Below are positions 60,687 to 64,000 of a DNA stretch of 64,000 bases, piece by piece. The notes beneath the pieces were generated by a model. It made no database searches and was not told the DNA's origin. It worked only from the letters and a program-made list of their open reading frames with translations. The position numbers were made by a program, and so were the translations under genes. Source of the stretch: an uncultured Eubacteriales bacterium (GTDB taxonomy: Bacteria; Bacillota; Clostridia; Oscillospirales; CAG-272); contig CAKSNQ010000005.1 in assembly GCA_934476315.1 (NCBI GenBank), positions 1-64,000 on the forward strand. Reading direction: 5' to 3'. Position 1 is the first letter of the stretch, and each line of letters starts with the position of its first letter.

Positions 60687-62629
60687 GGATTAAGAGTCGA
60701 AAGCTACTGCTTTTTCTGATCGATACGGCAATATACATCGGCGTCTGGGCGGTGATGCTGGCTGTCGTGGCGCTCACATGCGCGAGCAATGGCGAGGAGG
60801 TTTCCGCGCAGTACGTTCGCGACTCCTCATTGGAATTTCTTGTAACATACGCGCCCGTGGTCCTGTCGCGGTTGGCTTTCCGTGTGTACAACAATGTTTG
60901 GCGGTACGCGGATTCGCAGGTCTTTTTACAGATGGTGGCTGCGGATGCCGTGGGCTGCGCCCTCGGTGTGGCTGTTCTGTGCGTGATTCCGTTACCGACG
61001 GGGTTCAATCTGTGGTTTGCCGTGGCGCTTGTGGTTCTGTCCGGCGGAGCAACACTGTGTTCGCGTTTTGTCTACCAGCAGTATTATCGCCGTGAAAACA
61101 CTCACACACAGCAAAAAAGAAACAAGGTTGGCGTAGCAATCGTGGGAGCGGGGCAGATCGGCACGCTTTTGGCGGATGAGCTGGTTTTGAACGCCTCCTC
61201 GCACTACTACCCGGTTTGCTTCGTTGATACAGCTCCCTCCAAGATCGGAAGCCGGATCCGCGGCATCCGCGTCTACTCGGAAGAGGAATTTTTGAATTCG
61301 GTAGCGCTGTTACCGATTCAGGAAATTTTTATTGCGCTCGCCGAGGCAGACCGTGCGAAGGCAGAGAGAGTGTTTGGTATTTACAGTCGTACGGGATGTA
61401 AGGTCAAGACCTACGACTTTCCCATGCGCGACGCGCGTGTGACCGGCGTTTCCAGAGAGTCCGGGCGCGTGATCCGCGATTTCAATATTGAAGATTTGCT
61501 GTTTCGCGGTGCGTTGCAGATCAATGACACGTTGACGCGGGAGTTTTACACCGGAAAGACCGTGCTGGTCACGGGCGGAGGCGGCTCTATCGGAAGCGAG
61601 CTTTGCAGACAGATTGCAGGACGCGCTCCGAAACAACTGATTATCTTTGATATTTACGAGAACAACGCCTACGAAATCCAACAGGAACTGCTTCGCAAAT
61701 ACGGCGACAACCTGAATCTTCAGGTGGAAATTGGTTCCGTGCGGGATTGCGCGCGACTGGAAGCAGTGTTTTCCAAATATCGCCCGCAGGTTGTTTTTCA
61801 TGCCGCGGCACATAAACATGTCCCGCTGATGGAACACAGTAGCGGCGAAGCAATCAAAAATAATGTTTTCGGTACCTACAACACGGCGGACATGGCTGAG
61901 AAATACGGGGCGGAAAAGTTTGTTCTCATTTCCACCGATAAAGCCGTGAACCCGACCAACATCATGGGCGCCTCCAAGCGCCTGTGCGAGATGGTCATAC
62001 AGTGCCGCGGAGAGAGCAGCACCGTTTTTGCCGCAGTGCGCTTTGGTAACGTCCTCGGGAGCAACGGATCGGTCATCCCCCTGTTCAAAAAACAGATTGA
62101 GGCGGGCGGTCCGGTGACAATCACGGACAAACGGATCATCCGTTATTTCATGACGATCTCCGAGGCGTCACAGCTTGTGATTCAAGCCGGTGCAATGGCA
62201 AAAAAAGGCGAATTATTTGTTCTTGACATGGGCAACCCGGTCAAGATTCTCGATCTCGCAGAAAATATGATTCGTCTCTCCGGTTTCCGTCCGTACGATG
62301 AAATCAACATCGTTGAGGTCGGACTGCGCCCCGGTGAAAAATTGTATGAAGAGCTGCTACTGAAAACCGAACACCTTGACAAAACGGACAACGACATGAT
62401 TTTTGTCGAGCAGGACACGCCTCTGTCCCGCGATGACGTGGATAAAAAATTACAGATTCTTCGGAACGCGCTGGCGGAATCCCATAATGAAAGCGACTCT
62501 GAAGCAATCCGCGTCGCGATGCACCAGGTTGTCCCCACCTACTGCGATCCGGAAGCGGTGAACTGCCATGCGGCACAGGCGGAGGAAATGATTCTTGTCA
62601 ACGCCGCCGCCGAAAAAAGCCCTGTGTGA
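60683..62629 (+). CDS. Membrane nucleotide-sugar 4,6-dehydratase/epimerase (CapD/PglF type)
   Basis: 648 residues from ATG 60683 (a GTG three codons earlier is possible). Four membrane spans in the first 125 residues, a first Rossmann domain (VGVAIVGAGQIG, about 150), then the catalytic SDR domain with VLVTGGGGSIGSELC (about 295) and NIMGASKR, where Met replaces the Tyr of classical SDRs as in PglF/CapD dehydratases. It converts UDP-GlcNAc-like sugars to 4-keto-6-deoxy forms for surface polysaccharides. It is the first large gene of a locus with Wzz and CpsD-like genes. Confidence 0.92.
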   Translation: MRIKSRKLLLFLIDTAIYIGVWAVMLAVVALTCASNGEEVSAQYVRDSSLEFLVTYAPVVLSRLAFRVYNNVWRYADSQVFLQMVAADAVGCALGVAVLCVIPLPTGFNLWFAVALVVLSGGATLCSRFVYQQYYRRENTHTQQKRNKVGVAIVGAGQIGTLLADELVLNASSHYYPVCFVDTAPSKIGSRIRGIRVYSEEEFLNSVALLPIQEIFIALAEADRAKAERVFGIYSRTGCKVKTYDFPMRDARVTGVSRESGRVIRDFNIEDLLFRGALQINDTLTREFYTGKTVLVTGGGGSIGSELCRQIAGRAPKQLIIFDIYENNAYEIQQELLRKYGDNLNLQVEIGSVRDCARLEAVFSKYRPQVVFHAAAHKHVPLMEHSSGEAIKNNVFGTYNTADMAEKYGAEKFVLISTDKAVNPTNIMGASKRLCEMVIQCRGESSTVFAAVRFGNVLGSNGSVIPLFKKQIEAGGPVTITDKRIIRYFMTISEASQLVIQAGAMAKKGELFVLDMGNPVKILDLAENMIRLSGFRPYDEINIVEVGLRPGEKLYEELLLKTEHLDKTDNDMIFVEQDTPLSRDDVDKKLQILRNALAESHNESDSEAIRVAMHQVVPTYCDPEAVNCHAAQAEEMILVNAAAEKSPV

Positions 62630-62706
62630 ACGCGCCGACTTGGTTGTGAGACTGATGTTGCCGGATGTTCAAAGGCTATCACAAAACTAACAGGAGTAAA
62701 AGATTG

Positions 62707-63495
62707 ATGGAAGTCAAGCAAGAGTCTGGAGAAATCGATTTGATGCAAGTGCTTCGCGTTCTTTGGAAGAGAGCGTGGGTCATCCTCGTCTGTTCCGTTC
62801 TCGCAGCAGGACTTGCATTCTTCGGGACGGTAAATTTTATTACCCCGAAATATCAGGCAAATGTAAAAATGTATGTCAACAACACGTCGCTGAACGTTGG
62901 TTCCGTCGGTATTTCCGTTGGTAGCCTGACGGCGGCACAGAGCCTTGTCAATACATACATCGAGATACTGAAAACACGTCCGGTCATTGAGGACGTGATT
63001 GAAAAATCCAACGCGCCGTACACCTACGCCACGATGGTCGGCAATCTCCGGGCAAGCTCGGTCAACTCGACGGAAATTTTCAAAATTACCGTGACGGACA
63101 CCGACCCGGAGCGAGCGGTAAAGATTGCGAACTCAATCGCGGAGATTCTGCCGGACAAAATTGCCAATGTGGTGGAGGGAAGCTCGGTCAAGGTTGTCGA
63201 GTGGGCTGACGGCACCGCTCGTCTTTCCTCACCCAACGTATTCAGAAACACGTTTCTCGGCTTTATTGTTGGCTTTATCCTGGCATGCGGCGTTGTTTTA
63301 TTGCTTTCCATGAACGACCCGTTGATTCGTTCTGAGGAATATATTCAGCAGCGCTACAATATCCCGCTTCTGGCGGTCATTCCGAATATCCGTGCCAAGG
63401 ACGAAAACGGTTATGCACGGAAGCATGGACGCGGGTACGTTAGTAAGTCCTCTCAGAAAAAGGAAGTGAACGGAGAGGAGGAGGACGAGCAATGA
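62707..63495 (+). CDS. Polysaccharide chain-length regulator (Wzz/YveK/CapA type)
   Basis: 262 residues from ATG 62707 (AGGAG 10 nt upstream). Two membrane spans, about 20-42 and 178-200, enclose an outside domain with IYVNNTSLNVG-like repeats and RPVIEDVIEKSN. The cytoplasmic tail is basic then acidic (KKEVNGEEEDEQ). In Gram-positives this protein is the membrane adaptor that activates the tyrosine kinase encoded next. The stop overlaps the kinase start (ATGA). Confidence 0.9.
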   Translation: MEVKQESGEIDLMQVLRVLWKRAWVILVCSVLAAGLAFFGTVNFITPKYQANVKMYVNNTSLNVGSVGISVGSLTAAQSLVNTYIEILKTRPVIEDVIEKSNAPYTYATMVGNLRASSVNSTEIFKITVTDTDPERAVKIANSIAEILPDKIANVVEGSSVKVVEWADGTARLSSPNVFRNTFLGFIVGFILACGVVLLLSMNDPLIRSEEYIQQRYNIPLLAVIPNIRAKDENGYARKHGRGYVSKSSQKKEVNGEEEDEQ

Positions 63496-64000
63496 AACTT
63501 GATTTTGCCGAAAAAAGCGCCGAAAAAAAGGCGGGTCAGAACGCGACTTCCGTCGGCAAGGATATGAATTTTGCCGCTGCCGAAGCATTCAAGTTGTTGC
63601 GTACAAATCTGAATTTTTCGTTGCCGGACGAGAAAAAATGCCGCATTGTCGCCATAACAGGTGCACAGCAGGGCGTCGGAAAGTCACTGGTTGCTCTTAA
63701 CCTGGCGTATTCGACCTCGCAGGCTGAAAAGCGGGTTTTGCTGATTGAGGCGGACCTGCGGATGCCGTCTATCTCCAGGAAAACCGGACTGAAGCCGACC
63801 CCGGGACTGTCCAATCTGCTGGCGGGTGCCAATGACCTGACTTCCTGCGTGCAACATTATGTAAAAAATCTCGACGTTATTACCTCGGGGGACATTCCGC
63901 CAAATCCGTCGGAGTTGCTCGGTTCCCACCGTATGCAGGAGCTGATGGCAGAATTCTCCGGACAATACGATGAAATTATTGTAGACCTCCCGCCGATGAC
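63492..64000 (+). CDS. CpsD/CapB-type tyrosine kinase, N-terminal part (cut by window end)
   Basis: 169 codons are visible. EAFKLLRTNLNFS (about 30-42) is the conserved helix before the P-loop. Walker A is GAQQGVGKSL (about 57-66), Walker A' VLLIEADLRMP, and the start of Walker B is DEIIVDLPPM at the edge. The C-terminal tyrosine cluster would lie outside the window. With the Wzz-like adaptor it should control length and export of the exopolysaccharide by reversible tyrosine phosphorylation. Confidence 0.92.
   Translation, partial: MKLDFAEKSAEKKAGQNATSVGKDMNFAAAEAFKLLRTNLNFSLPDEKKCRIVAITGAQQGVGKSLVALNLAYSTSQAEKRVLLIEADLRMPSISRKTGLKPTPGLSNLLAGANDLTSCVQHYVKNLDVITSGDIPPNPSELLGSHRMQELMAEFSGQYDEIIVDLPPM

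Overview
The window looks like a chromosomal segment of an endospore-forming member of the Bacillota, class Clostridia, probably one of the moderate-GC gut lineages. The evidence is the sporulation set (sigG, ylbJ-like, yqfC, yqfD), a CIRCE-controlled groES-groEL, a T-box in front of thrS, a gene order yqfC-yqfD-phoH-ybeY-era-recO, and many promoters of the form TTGACA-17 bp-TATAAT/TAAAAT. TGA is used as a normal stop throughout. There is no rRNA, CRISPR array or recognisable insertion sequence; one tRNA (Tyr) is present.

Left part (1-6.3 kb). A truncated MFS transporter is followed by a zinc-uptake unit: a Fur-family regulator (probably Zur) under a promoter flanked by two 7-1-7 inverted repeats, a small cysteine-rich membrane protein, an attenuator-like hairpin, a ZnuA-type binding lipoprotein with a ZinT domain inserted in its histidine loop, znuC, znuB and a small lipoprotein. 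A decayed histidine-phosphatase gene and a roughly 300-nt stretch with nested helices (candidate structured RNA) follow.

Accessory part (6.3-23.8 kb). The most unusual segment is a tightly overlapping operon: HTH regulator, PF14907-like nucleotidyltransferase, thymidylate-kinase-like P-loop protein, acyl carrier protein, papain-like-fold (BtrH/C39-like) protein, acyl-adenylate ligase, CYTH phosphohydrolase, DUF1906-like glycoside-hydrolase-fold protein, and a large five-repeat Big2 protein with a Cys-rich N terminus and no signal peptide. It is followed by three leucine-rich-repeat lipoproteins on the opposite strand, an XRE-ImmA pair, a zinc-ribbon protein, a paralogue of the first HTH regulator, an XhlA-like and a Hol44-like holin pair, a membrane-anchored metallophosphoesterase and an AAE-type permease, ending at tRNA-Tyr. 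I propose that the ligase/ACP operon is an undescribed ACP-dependent modification system acting near the cell surface; this is inference.

Central part (24-43 kb). It encodes a metallophosphoesterase, GH36 alpha-galactosidase, SGNH hydrolase, an operon for the oxidative TCA branch (probable Re-citrate synthase, aconitase, NADP-isocitrate dehydrogenase), an M18 aminopeptidase, sigG whose ribosome-binding site lies inside a 16-bp hairpin, groES-groEL, an alanine/sodium symporter, a DUF3810 zincin, a pseudouridine synthase and a YlbJ-like protein.

Right part (43-64 kb). It carries housekeeping and sporulation genes (yqfC, yqfD, phoH, ybeY, era, recO, mutS2, mgsA, thrS), a heterodimeric ABC exporter, an S1-domain protein, birA, and the start of an exopolysaccharide locus (nucleotide-sugar dehydratase, Wzz-like protein, CpsD-like kinase, cut by the window end) driven by a perfect consensus promoter and apparently entered through a 12-codon leader ORF.
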